From: Salegentibacter salarius
GTDB lineage: Bacteria > Bacteroidota > Bacteroidia > Flavobacteriales > Flavobacteriaceae
Assembly: GCF_900168265.1 (NCBI RefSeq)
Contig: NZ_FVZF01000007.1
Location: 58,295-122,294, forward strand
Direction: 5' to 3'
Length of the DNA: 64,000 nt
The notes below the pieces were generated by a model. It was not told the origin of the DNA. It ran no database searches and worked only from the letters and a program-made list of their open reading frames with translations. This document shows positions 17,326 through 25,480 of the stretch, piece after piece. The first letter of the stretch is position 1; each line of letters starts with the position of its first letter. The position numbers and the translations under genes are program-made.

Positions 17326-17334
17326 TATTTTTGC
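17326..17334 (+). promoter_or_regulatory. Putative flavobacterial -7 box for the helicase gene
   Basis: TATTTTTGC matches the Bacteroidota -7 consensus TAnnTTTG, 26 bases before the helicase ATG. A -33 box is not convincing. Confidence 0.45.
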
Positions 17335-17359
17335 AAACTTGCAGTTTTGAACAAAAATT

Positions 17360-18874
17360 ATGGCGGTGGAAACCTTTGGAATAGAAGACAAAAAAGTTGA
17401 TAAGGAACTTTATGACTATCAGCAAAAAGATATAGACAAAATCTTTAATGTGATAGATGAGCATCCTGAGCATTATAACCTGCTTTACCAATTGCCTACG
17501 GGTGGAGGTAAAACGGTTATATTTTCGCAAATGGTGCGGGAATATATTCAGCGAACTCAAAAGAAAGTACTTATCCTTACCCACAGGATAGAGTTGTGTA
17601 AGCAAACCTCTAATATGTTAGATGGTTTTGGAGTGCGCAATAAAATTATAAACTCTAAGGTAAAAGAATTACCAGACCAGGAAGACTATATGTGCTTTGT
17701 GGCCATGGTAGAGACCCTTAATAATCGGTTACACGACGAGAAACTGGAAATTAAGGATATTGGGTTAGTTATTATAGATGAGGCCCATTATAATTCATTT
17801 AGAAAATTATTTAAATTCTTTGAAAAGTGCTTTATTCTTGGCGTAACAGCTACGCCGCTTAGTTCTAATATCAAGTTGCCTATGAAAGATAATTACCGCG
17901 AATTAATCGTTGGTGATTCCATAGGTTCGCTTATTGAAAAAGGCTTTTTGGCCAGGGCAAATACATATAGTTATAATGTAGGTCTTACCAGTTTAAAAGT
18001 TGGAATGAATGGAGATTATACCGTAAAATCTTCTGAAGAATTATATTCCAATATTTCCATGCAGGAAAAACTGCTAAGCGCCTATTACGAGCGTTCTCGG
18101 GGGAAGAAAACACTAATATTCAATAACGGTATTAATACTTCTATAGAAGTTTATGAAACCTTTAGAAATGCCGGTTTACCTATTCGGCATTTAGATAATA
18201 CTACCAGTAAACAGGATAGAAAAGATATCCTGAAATGGTTTAAGCATACGCCAGATGCCATTGTAACTTCGGTAAGTATTCTTACCACCGGTTTTGATGA
18301 ACCTACGGTAGAAACCATTGTATTAAACAGGGCAACAAAATCACTAACCCTTTATTTTCAAATGATTGGACGTGGCTCAAGGGTTCTCCCCGGAAAATCT
18401 GAATTTAACGTGATAGATCTGGGTAATAACCTGGCTCGATTTGGAGAATGGAGTGCACCGGTAGATTGGAAGCAAATCTTTAGAGCTCCAGATTTCTATT
18501 TTGAAAACCTATTGAGTGATGAAGAAATAGAGCGGGAATTTAAATACGTGATGCCTCCGGAAATTAGAGAACAATTTTCTAATACCGAAGATGTAGATTT
18601 TGATGTGGAAAAAGCTTATGATAAAGTGATCAAAAAAGGATTAAGATCTAAAGCAGTTTTAGAATGGTCTATGGATCAACACGTAAAAATGTGCGTGGAG
18701 AATTCTGAAGATGTTTTTGATGCTCGTATCCTGGCAAAAGAACTTAAAGACGATATTTCTTCAAGAATTAAACAATACTCTTATTGCATTAGTAAAAGTA
18801 CCAAGAATTATCGCGATTGGCTAGAAGAAGATTATTCCCGAAAATTAAGAATGGCTATCAATAAGGAATTCTAA
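17360..18874 (+). CDS. DEAD/DEAH-box superfamily 2 helicase
   Basis: A 504-residue SF2 helicase of the UvrB/type III restriction-like (DEAD-helicase with RecA tandem) group. Walker A is LPTGGGKT at about residues 45-52; motif II is IIDEAH near 137; motif III is VTATP; motif VI is QMIGRGSR near 334. VTSVSILTTGFDEP is motif V. After about residue 390 comes a helical tail of about 110 residues specific to this group. It probably unwinds nucleic acid in an ATP-dependent way, with a role in repair or RNA handling that cannot be specified. It is monocistronic and ends at a strong terminator. Confidence 0.87.
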   Translation: MAVETFGIEDKKVDKELYDYQQKDIDKIFNVIDEHPEHYNLLYQLPTGGGKTVIFSQMVREYIQRTQKKVLILTHRIELCKQTSNMLDGFGVRNKIINSKVKELPDQEDYMCFVAMVETLNNRLHDEKLEIKDIGLVIIDEAHYNSFRKLFKFFEKCFILGVTATPLSSNIKLPMKDNYRELIVGDSIGSLIEKGFLARANTYSYNVGLTSLKVGMNGDYTVKSSEELYSNISMQEKLLSAYYERSRGKKTLIFNNGINTSIEVYETFRNAGLPIRHLDNTTSKQDRKDILKWFKHTPDAIVTSVSILTTGFDEPTVETIVLNRATKSLTLYFQMIGRGSRVLPGKSEFNVIDLGNNLARFGEWSAPVDWKQIFRAPDFYFENLLSDEEIEREFKYVMPPEIREQFSNTEDVDFDVEKAYDKVIKKGLRSKAVLEWSMDQHVKMCVENSEDVFDARILAKELKDDISSRIKQYSYCISKSTKNYRDWLEEDYSRKLRMAINKEF

Positions 18875-18898
18875 GAATAATCTCCCCAAAATTATTTA

Positions 18899-18931
18899 AC
18901 CGGTGCAATTGTAAAATTCACCGGTTTTTTT
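18899..18931 (+). terminator. Rho-independent terminator after the helicase gene
   Basis: ACCGGTG (18899-18905) pairs with CACCGGT (18919-18925), with inner AATT/AATT pairs, followed by seven T. Confidence 0.9.
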
Positions 18932-19101
18932 ATGTGTACTCACCGTAGATTTTCATGGGATAACTGTTTTTCGTAACAGAAGTGCCTTTCTCTAATATTC
19001 TGTTAATCAAATTGCTTTAATTATAGGAATTATTTAACAGCCCTAAATTTTTAAACCGGCATTTATTTATCAATTTTAGAATAACCAATAAATAAATGAT
19101 T

Positions 19102-21252
19102 ATGAAAAATGAAGGTAGCAAAAAAGCTTCAGAAAATGAGAAGCTTAAGGATTTGGAAAGAAACCGGGAAATTAGCAAAGATCAGTTTCTAACCACTAAC
19201 CAGGGAGTAAAAATTAACGACGATCAAAATTCACTTAAAGCAGGAGACCGTGGCGCTTCCTTGTTAGAAGATTTTATTCTTCGAGAAAAAATTACGCATT
19301 TTGACCATGAAAGAATTCCGGAAAGAATAGTACACGCTAGAGGTTCTGCTGCTCATGGTTACTTCCAGGTCTATGAATCTATGGAAAAATATACCAAGGC
19401 AGGCTTCTTACAGGATCCTTCTAAAAAAACACCGGTTTTTACCCGCTTTTCTACTGTGGCAGGATTTAGAGGTTCTACAGATTTAGCCAGGGATGTTCGC
19501 GGCTTTTCGGTTAAATTTTATACTGAAGAAGGAAACTACGATTTAGTTGGGAATAATATTCCAGTATTTTTTATACAGGATGCTATAAAATTTCCAGATC
19601 TTATTCACGCAGTAAAGCCAGAACCACATAACGAGATTCCGCAGGCTGCCTCAGCACACGATACCTTTTGGGATTTTATTTCTCTAATGCCGGAGTCTGC
19701 GCATATGATCATGTGGGCAATGTCAGATAGAGCTATTCCAAGGAGTTTAAGAATGATGGAAGGATTCGGGGTGCATACTTTTAGATTTGTGAATAAAGAT
19801 GGAAAGGGAACCTTTGTAAAATTTCATTGGAAACCACTGCTGGGAACACACGGGGTGACCTGGGACGAAGCACAAAAGATTTCGGGTAACGATTCAGATT
19901 TCCATAGAAGAGATCTTTGGGATGCTATAGAAAGTGGGCAATTTCCAGAGTGGGAGCTTGGCGTACAATTAATTCCTGAAGAAGATGAACATAAATATGA
20001 TTTTGACATTCTGGACGCAACAAAATTAGTCCCTGAAGAATTAGTGCCGGTTAAGAAAATAGGGAAAATGGTATTAAACCGAAACCCCGATAATTTCTTT
20101 GCGGAAACGGAACAGGTTGCTTTTCACCCGGGCCATATTGTTCCGGGAATAGATTTTAGCAACGACCCACTATTACAGGGGAGATTATTCTCTTATACGG
20201 ATACACAATTAAAACGACTTGGCGGACCAAACTTTCACGAAATTCCAATTAACCGTCCAATCGCGCCGATGCATAATAACCAGCGCGACGGGCATATGAG
20301 ACAGGAAATTAATAAAGGTCAAACCAGCTATCAGCCAAATTCATTACGAGGCGGCTGTCCTTTCCAGGCAAAAATAGCCGAAGGAGGTTTTGATAGTTAT
20401 CCTGAAAAAATAGATGCAAAAAAGGTAAGAGAACGCAGTGAAAGCTTTAAAGATCATTTTAGCCAGGCAACTTTATTTTATAATAGTCAGACCGAAGTTG
20501 AGCAACAACATATTATAAATGCTTTCAGCTTCGAATTAGGAAAAGTGGGCGAAACCGAGGTGCAGGAAAGGATGCTGGGCCTATTGAATGAGGTAAATAA
20601 AGATTTAGCAAAAGAAGTAGCTTCCAACCTGGGAATTAAAGTGCCTAAGAAGAAAGAACAATTAAATCACGGAGTGCCCGCAGATTATGATCCGGAACGT
20701 TATGAACCAACTAAGAGTAATCCTTCTATAGAAAAAGATCCTGCATTAAGTATGATGCATAATGGCTTCGGAAATATTGCAACCCGCCAGGTAGCTTTTT
20801 TATGCGCCGATGGAGTAGATGATAACTCGGTAAACGATATGAAGAAAGCTTTGGAGAAGGAAGGTGCTATGGTAAATATTGTGGGTCCAAATTCTACCGA
20901 AGTAAAAACCGCAGGCGGAAAATCTTTAAAAGTAGATGCTGCTTTTAGAACCACAGCTTCGGTTGTTTTTGATGCCTTTTATGTACCTTCTGGTGAGAAA
21001 GCGCATAAAGCCTTGAAGAAGATTCCAAAGGCTATTCATTTCCTGAATGAAGGCTATAAACATTGCAAGCCAATTGCAGTTGCACAGGAAAATGGTTTAC
21101 TGGAAGAAACCTATTTCTGGAAAGATCTGGATAAGAAAAACCTTGAAGAAGATGGTGTAATTGTAGGTGAAGGTAAATCGTCAGAATTTGTGAAAGCCAT
21201 AGGAAAACACCGTTTCTGGAAGAGAGAAGAAAAGGATAGTATTCCTGCTTAA
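19102..21252 (+). CDS. katE: Large-subunit catalase, HPII (KatE) type
   Basis: A 716-residue clade II catalase that breaks down hydrogen peroxide. The distal-side histidine is in RIPERIVHARGSAAHGYF (about residue 77); the distal asparagine is in LVGNNIPVFFIQDA; the proximal heme tyrosine is in RLFSYTDTQLKRLGG. After about residue 560 a class I glutamine amidotransferase-like domain follows (VAFLCADGVDDNSVNDM), as in E. coli HPII; it is thought to be structural. ATGs occur at both 19096 and 19102; the second is used. A long inverted-repeat element lies after the stop. Confidence 0.94.
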   Translation: MKNEGSKKASENEKLKDLERNREISKDQFLTTNQGVKINDDQNSLKAGDRGASLLEDFILREKITHFDHERIPERIVHARGSAAHGYFQVYESMEKYTKAGFLQDPSKKTPVFTRFSTVAGFRGSTDLARDVRGFSVKFYTEEGNYDLVGNNIPVFFIQDAIKFPDLIHAVKPEPHNEIPQAASAHDTFWDFISLMPESAHMIMWAMSDRAIPRSLRMMEGFGVHTFRFVNKDGKGTFVKFHWKPLLGTHGVTWDEAQKISGNDSDFHRRDLWDAIESGQFPEWELGVQLIPEEDEHKYDFDILDATKLVPEELVPVKKIGKMVLNRNPDNFFAETEQVAFHPGHIVPGIDFSNDPLLQGRLFSYTDTQLKRLGGPNFHEIPINRPIAPMHNNQRDGHMRQEINKGQTSYQPNSLRGGCPFQAKIAEGGFDSYPEKIDAKKVRERSESFKDHFSQATLFYNSQTEVEQQHIINAFSFELGKVGETEVQERMLGLLNEVNKDLAKEVASNLGIKVPKKKEQLNHGVPADYDPERYEPTKSNPSIEKDPALSMMHNGFGNIATRQVAFLCADGVDDNSVNDMKKALEKEGAMVNIVGPNSTEVKTAGGKSLKVDAAFRTTASVVFDAFYVPSGEKAHKALKKIPKAIHFLNEGYKHCKPIAVAQENGLLEETYFWKDLDKKNLEEDGVIVGEGKSSEFVKAIGKHRFWKREEKDSIPA

Positions 21253-21288
21253 AATATCTCAAAAGCCACACTGGCTGAGATAAGTATT

Positions 21289-21419
21289 GAGACTGTTTGA
21301 AAAATTTAGTAAATCGTCATTCTGAACTTGTTTCAGAATCTAAGGTTTTAGATAATTAAAACTTGTTAGAAGCTGAAACAAGTTCAGCTTGACGAAAGTT
21401 AGACTTTTCAAACAGTCTC
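21289..21419. repeat. Long inverted-repeat element A, copy 2 (MITE-like)
   Basis: A 131-base element whose ends, GAGACTGTTTGAAAA and TTTTCAAACAGTCTC, are perfect inverted repeats of 15 bases. An inner pair, TTCTGAACTTGTTTCAGAAT and AGCTGAAACAAGTTCAGCTT, extends the hairpin to most of the element. The layout matches 2718-2847. It fills the gap between the convergent catalase and PBP genes, ends two bases before the PBP stop codon, and can act as a bidirectional terminator. Confidence 0.75.
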
Positions 21420-21421
21420 TT

Positions 21422-23725
21422 TTAATTTTTGTCTTTTCCGCCAAATAAACGTTTAAAGAAACCTTTCTTTTTCTTTTTTTCCTCTTTCTTTTGCTTTTTG
21501 GGTTCATCTTTATCTCCGCCACCAAATAAGCGTTTAAAGAAGCCATCTCTCTTTTCAGGATCACAATCCATCATTTCTTTAATTTCTGAAGAAACCGGTG
21601 AAAATCTCACCTGGGTTATTTCATTAAAAGCTGGATCGCTATTCATTTTTTGCATGAGTTTTGCGAAAACCGGTAGCGCTGAATTTGCTCCCTGCCCAAC
21701 ATAGGTATTTCTAAAACCAATTCTATGATCGTCAGACCCAACCCAGGTTACGGCCAATAGGTTAGGAGTAATACCTACAAACCAACCATCTTTATTATTT
21801 TGGGTTGTCCCGGTTTTTCCGGCGATATCATTTCTTAAACCATAAGTTGTTCGTAGCCTGGTAGCCGTACCTTCGTTTACCGTGGCGTTCATCATTTCTA
21901 TCATGATCTTCCTGTTGGTCTCAGAAATAGAACGATCTTCTGAAATTTCAGGTTTGAATTCGGCTAAAATATTTCCTTCGCCATCCTCGATTTTTGTGAT
22001 ATAAAACGCGCTACTAGTTTTTCCTTCATTTACAAAAGGAGTATAGGCTTCGGTTAGTTCGGTTAAACTTAAGGAAGCTGTTCCCAAAGCGATTGACGGT
22101 ACCTGCGGTAGCTCTGAATCAATTCCCATGGCTTTAGCCTGGTTTACCACATTTTCAATCCCGGTTTCCATGAGTACTTTTACCGCAATGGTATTCATAG
22201 ATTTACTTAAGGCCTCTTTTAAGTTGTAATTCATATGAGGATCATCCTCATTACTACCTGAATTTGAAGGCGTCCAGCCATTGGCATAAGTCACTTCCCT
22301 GGCGGAAAAGTATTGACAGGGTTCAATGCCATTTTCCAGGGCGGCCGTATAAACAAATGGTTTAAAAGTAGAACCAACCTGGCGTTTACTTTGCGAAACA
22401 TGGTCGTACTGAAAATATTCAAAATCTATCCCCCCAACCCAGGCTTGTACTGCGCCGGTTTGTGGTGTTACGGCCAGCATCCCGGCATTTAGGAATTTCA
22501 AATAGTGAGCAACACTGTCTTTGGTACTTACATTTTTTGTCTCAACTTTATCGTAATCAAATAATTCGGTAGGCTTTGTCTTATTAAGTTCTGCCATTAT
22601 TTGACTATCGTTTTTCCCTTCTTTTTCGAGCCTTTTCCAGGCCGATGTTTTTTTAAGGGCATCTTTTACAATTTGCTGGTTGGTTAACCAGGGTGCAGCC
22701 TTTCCCCAGGCTGCTTCGTGTTGTTTTTGTAAGTTCTGTAGGTGTTCTTTTAGAGCTTCTTCAGCTAAAGTTTGCATTTTATAATTTAGGGTAGTGTGCA
22801 CACTTAAACCATCTCTATAAATATTGAATTTTTTTCCGTCTTTATTTTTAAGTGTATCCAGGATTTGACTTACATCTTTTCTTACCTGTGCTCTAAAATA
22901 TGGAGCTAAACCTTTATCATGACTGTAATTCTTATAATTAAGTACTAATTCTCTTTGCTTTGCTTCCTTAACTTCAGCTTCAGTTAAATATCCATATTTT
23001 CCCATTTGCTCCAGCACTACATCTCTTCGCAAGCGGCTTCTTTCAGGAAAAATTCTGGGGTTATACGAATGGGAAGCTTTTAATGTTCCTACTAAAACTG
23101 CGGCTTCTTCAAGATTGATCTCTGAAGTATGTTTTCCGAAGAACTTCATAGACGCGCTCTCTATTCCAAAGGTATTATCACTAAAAGGAACCGTGTTGAA
23201 ATAAAGCCTGATAATATCTTCTTTTGAGTATACATCTTCCAGTCTTTTGGCAATAATTACTTCCTGGAATTTATTAACCACAATGCCTAACGGGCCGTAA
23301 TCTTTTCTTCCGTAGATATTTTTAGCCAACTGAAGGCTAATGGTACTACCACCGCCGGCTGATTCGTCCTGAAGTAAAATAGATTTAAAAAACACTCTTA
23401 AAAGACTTCGATTATCTATTCCATCATGTTCAAAAAACCGGGCATCTTCAGTCGCTACAAGTGCATTAATTAAATGGGTTGGGAGTTCTTTATAGGTAAT
23501 TGGCTGCCTATCGAAAACGTAAAACTTTCCAATAAGTTCACCGTTATTGGCTAAAACTTCGGTAGCCCTGTTTTGTTTAAGTTCTTTTAATTCGGTAGAG
23601 GAGGGGAGTTCGCCCCAGGCTCCAAAATAAATACTGGCAAAAAACAATACGAAGATGGTGAAAAGGCTTGCCAGCACTATTAAAGCCCATTTTAATTTGG
23701 GATTTCTTTTAATCTTGTTTAGCAT
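21422..23725 (-). CDS. Class A penicillin-binding protein (PBP1A-like)
   Basis: A 767-residue bifunctional murein synthase anchored by one N-terminal helix (about residues 11-36). The GT51 glycosyltransferase domain has the catalytic glutamate in ATEDARFFEHDGID and GGGSTISLQLAKNIYGRK. The transpeptidase domain has the active-site serine in GSTFKPFVYTA, SKSMN as the SxN motif and AGKTGTTQNNKDGWF as KTG. The tail is unusual: GFFKRLFGG occurs twice, separated by a Lys/Glu-rich linker. I start at the ATG at 23725, which gives the usual short cytosolic N-terminus; an upstream ATG at 23764 is less likely. Confidence 0.92.
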   Translation of the reverse strand: MLNKIKRNPKLKWALIVLASLFTIFVLFFASIYFGAWGELPSSTELKELKQNRATEVLANNGELIGKFYVFDRQPITYKELPTHLINALVATEDARFFEHDGIDNRSLLRVFFKSILLQDESAGGGSTISLQLAKNIYGRKDYGPLGIVVNKFQEVIIAKRLEDVYSKEDIIRLYFNTVPFSDNTFGIESASMKFFGKHTSEINLEEAAVLVGTLKASHSYNPRIFPERSRLRRDVVLEQMGKYGYLTEAEVKEAKQRELVLNYKNYSHDKGLAPYFRAQVRKDVSQILDTLKNKDGKKFNIYRDGLSVHTTLNYKMQTLAEEALKEHLQNLQKQHEAAWGKAAPWLTNQQIVKDALKKTSAWKRLEKEGKNDSQIMAELNKTKPTELFDYDKVETKNVSTKDSVAHYLKFLNAGMLAVTPQTGAVQAWVGGIDFEYFQYDHVSQSKRQVGSTFKPFVYTAALENGIEPCQYFSAREVTYANGWTPSNSGSNEDDPHMNYNLKEALSKSMNTIAVKVLMETGIENVVNQAKAMGIDSELPQVPSIALGTASLSLTELTEAYTPFVNEGKTSSAFYITKIEDGEGNILAEFKPEISEDRSISETNRKIMIEMMNATVNEGTATRLRTTYGLRNDIAGKTGTTQNNKDGWFVGITPNLLAVTWVGSDDHRIGFRNTYVGQGANSALPVFAKLMQKMNSDPAFNEITQVRFSPVSSEIKEMMDCDPEKRDGFFKRLFGGGDKDEPKKQKKEEKKKKKGFFKRLFGGKDKN

Positions 23726-23846
23726 AGTAGGTTTAATTGCTACAAATAAACAAATACCATGCAAATAGGATTATATATTTAAAGATTATTTAAGTTTTTT
23801 AAAGTTCAGACTTTCAGAGAAATTGAATTTTAAAGGACATAAAAAA

Positions 23847-23875
23847 AGCCGGTCACAAATTAAGTTGTCCCGGCT
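23847..23875 (-). terminator. Terminator of the small-peptide operon
   Basis: On the minus strand AGCCGG pairs with CCGGCT, with an inner ACAA/TTGT pairing, followed by seven T (plus-strand A-run at 23841-23847). It lies 38 bases after the last small ORF and before the PBP gene. Confidence 0.8.
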
Positions 23876-23912
23876 AAGTTTTATAAAACTTCATAGTGGA
23901 TCTGTTTTAAGA

Positions 23913-24050
23913 TTAACTAATAGGTTGATGGTTTAAGCACCAGTTGTTCCGTGTAAAGTTCTCCTGGAATTTACTACTCGGTTTCTTGCCATATAATTGG
24001 GCTTCCCGAGTACTTGCAAAGTTTCGATTTATATATTCATGAATTTTCAT
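23913..24050 (-). CDS. Small peptide 4 of the tandem operon, 45 aa
   Basis: A 45-codon frame from ATG at 24050 to TAA at 23913, starting MKIHEYINRNFASTREAQLY. It begins only four bases after the stop of peptide 3, which suggests translational coupling. It is basic and polar, has no signal peptide or membrane helix, and holds one cysteine (NNWCLNHQ). Similarity to peptides 1-3 is weak: a shared MK start and an internal Lys/Arg/Asn-rich composition. The terminator at 23847-23875 closes the unit. Function is unknown. Confidence 0.5.
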   Translation of the reverse strand: MKIHEYINRNFASTREAQLYGKKPSSKFQENFTRNNWCLNHQPIS

Positions 24051-24054
24051 AATA

Positions 24055-24150
24055 TTAAGTTTTAAAGTAGCGACGTTTGATATCCCGGTTGCTACGATTA
24101 TTGGTTTTTACCTGATTTAAAAATGGACGGGTGGTCTGTAAAGTTTTCAT
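24055..24150 (-). CDS. Small basic peptide 3 (tandem paralogue), 31 aa
   Basis: A 31-codon frame, beginning MKTLQTTRPFLNQVK and ending IKRRYFKT. It shares with peptides 1 and 2 the MKT start, the RPF-[FL]-NQ core and the KRRY-[FL]-K end but has diverged elsewhere. It starts 20 bases after the stop of peptide 2. No signal peptide, membrane helix or cysteine is present. The preserved length and ends despite many changes suggest selection on the peptide. Confidence 0.6.
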   Translation of the reverse strand: MKTLQTTRPFLNQVKTNNRSNRDIKRRYFKT

Positions 24151-24170
24151 GGTTTCTAATTTTTTTCAGA

Positions 24171-24266
24171 TTATTTTAAATAGCGTCTTTTGCTGCTCCA
24201 GCTTTTCTTGGTGTTGTTTTTTTCCTGGTTAAAGAATGGTCTGCTGATGGTTTCGAAAGTTTTCAT
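24171..24266 (-). CDS. Small basic peptide 2 (tandem paralogue), 31 aa
   Basis: A 31-codon frame, beginning MKTFETISRPFFNQEK and ending SSKRRYLK. It matches peptide 1 at 28 of 31 residues. Of the seven codon differences between the two, four are silent and three change the residue, with no insertions or deletions, which argues for coding. The spacer before its ATG ends AAAAAATTAGAAACC, and the same sequence precedes peptide 3. Strongly basic near the C-terminus; no known family. Confidence 0.65.
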   Translation of the reverse strand: MKTFETISRPFFNQEKNNTKKSWSSKRRYLK

Positions 24267-24285
24267 GGTTTCTAATTTTTTGAGA

Positions 24286-24381
24286 TTATTTTAAATAGCG
24301 TCTTTTTCTGCTCCAGCTTTTTTTAGTGCTGTTTTTTTCCTGATTAAAGAATGGTCTGCTGATGTTTTCAAAAGTTTTCAT
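24286..24381 (-). CDS. Small basic peptide 1 (tandem paralogue), 31 aa
   Basis: The first gene of the small-peptide operon: 31 codons, beginning MKTFENISRPFFNQEK and ending SRKRRYLK. Nine of the last 12 residues before the stop are Lys, Arg or Trp/Tyr/Leu/Ser, giving a basic-aromatic tail. No signal peptide or hydrophobic helix is seen. It lies downstream of a 57-base leader and an 8-bp inverted repeat at 24438-24460. Nucleic acid or ribosome binding is possible on charge grounds, but no function is known to me. Confidence 0.65.
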   Translation of the reverse strand: MKTFENISRPFFNQEKNSTKKSWSRKRRYLK

Positions 24382-24437
24382 AATTCATAAAGTTTAAAGG
24401 TTATATCTAATAGACTATATTGAATCTTGTTTGTTAC

Positions 24438-24460
24438 AGTACTATGTTATAAATAGTACT
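24438..24460. promoter_or_regulatory. 8-bp perfect inverted repeat, operator candidate
   Basis: AGTACTAT (24438-24445) and ATAGTACT (24453-24460) flank a 7-base AT spacer. It lies between the divergent small-peptide operon (ATG at 24381) and the gene at 24612. There is no T-tract placed as in a terminator and no gene ending here, so a dimeric regulator site is the simplest reading. No TAnnTTTG box is obvious next to it. Confidence 0.5.
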
Positions 24461-24611
24461 AAATTAACTTGTTTTTAACAATTAAGTGGTTTTTGGCGCG
24501 ATTTCCGGCAAGTTTATTAAGCTAATTTTTAAAGCAACCTGTTAATAATATTTAATTATGCTGGCAAACCTTGAGAATAAACCTATTTTAGAAATCTACT
24601 TTAGGATAGTT

Positions 24612-25475
24612 ATGAAAATGAATAGAATTATTTTTGGGATTATAGCTGCAATCTTTATCCTGGCCGGACTTATTTACTGGACTTTTAAAGACAACAGTTA
24701 TATATCTTTTGATGAGGATAATAAAACCTATACTATTGAAGAAAAATGGGAATTACCGTCTATACTTAATGAAATTTCGGGCTTAAGTTATTTAGGGAAT
24801 AGTGAAATGGCCTGCATTCAGGATGAAGATGGTGTAATTTTTATTTTCAATTTAGAGAAATCAAAAATAACTTCCAGGATTGAGTTTGGTGGATCTGGCG
24901 ATTACGAGGGAATAGCCGTGGCAGAAGATACGGCTTACGTACTTCGCAGCGATGGTAAAATTTATGAGATTAAAAACTTTAGAAGTGAAGCTCCTAAAAT
25001 TGATACTTATCAGATTTCCGGATTAGACATAAATGAAACAGAAAGCCTGGAAATTGATGTAGCAAATAATCGTTTACTATTTGCGGTAAAAGAATATAAT
25101 AATCGAAAAGATACTAAAGGAATTTATGCTTTTGATCTTTCTACTAAAAGCTTAAAAAAAGGAAGGTATTTCACTCTAGATGGTAGTGATGACGTTTACA
25201 GAAAATTAGTAGGAGGGAGGTCCTCTAGAATAATTAGGCCTTCTGCCATTAGATTTCATCCTAAAACCGGTGAATTATACGTTTTAGAAGGAAACCAGCC
25301 TAAATTGATCATTTTAGATGAGGAAGGTAATGAGGTTAAAATTCATATTTTAAATACCGAAACTTTTCCCCAACCTGAAGCTCTGGATTTTGATGAAAAG
25401 AATCGTTTGTATATCTCTAATGAAAGCCGAAGACAACCCGCGAATATTTTAAGAGTTAAATTAGAAAATAAATAG
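24612..25475 (+). CDS. SdiA-regulated-like beta-propeller protein, membrane-anchored
   Basis: A 287-residue protein with an N-terminal signal-anchor helix (RIIFGIIAAIFILAGLIYW, about residues 5-23) and a beta-propeller-like exported part. Sections such as LNEISGLSYLGNSEMACIQD, GDYEGIAVAEDTAYVLRSDG and PSAIRFHPKTGELYVLEG show the repeating GLxY/EGIA/IRFHP pattern of the SdiA-regulated (YjiK-like) family, of unknown biochemical role. I start at the ATG at 24612 because it begins directly before the anchor; an in-frame ATG at 24558 would add 18 residues. The VTT gene follows after five bases, so they likely form an operon. Confidence 0.8.
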   Translation: MKMNRIIFGIIAAIFILAGLIYWTFKDNSYISFDEDNKTYTIEEKWELPSILNEISGLSYLGNSEMACIQDEDGVIFIFNLEKSKITSRIEFGGSGDYEGIAVAEDTAYVLRSDGKIYEIKNFRSEAPKIDTYQISGLDINETESLEIDVANNRLLFAVKEYNNRKDTKGIYAFDLSTKSLKKGRYFTLDGSDDVYRKLVGGRSSRIIRPSAIRFHPKTGELYVLEGNQPKLIILDEEGNEVKIHILNTETFPQPEALDFDEKNRLYISNESRRQPANILRVKLENK

Positions 25476-25480
25476 ACTTT

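Larger units (their letters stand above)
24151..24381. repeat. Tandem duplication of about 115 bp carrying peptides 1 and 2
   Basis: Bases 24151-24266 (116) and 24267-24381 (115) are direct repeats covering gene plus spacer, differing at scattered sites. A third, diverged unit continues to 24055. Confidence 0.8.

Noticed and set aside
21429..21704. Plus-strand frame opposite the PBP tail
   Set aside because: It is a product of the Lys-rich tail codons read in reverse (Phe-rich) and not a gene.
24151..24381. CRISPR array or riboswitch reading of the 115-bp tandem repeats
   Set aside because: Only two close units, long and coding in frame with silent changes; no short repeat-spacer pattern and no cas genes.
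24558..24611. Upstream start of the SdiA-regulated-like gene
   Set aside because: It would place 18 polar residues before the signal anchor; the ATG at 24612 is more suitable.
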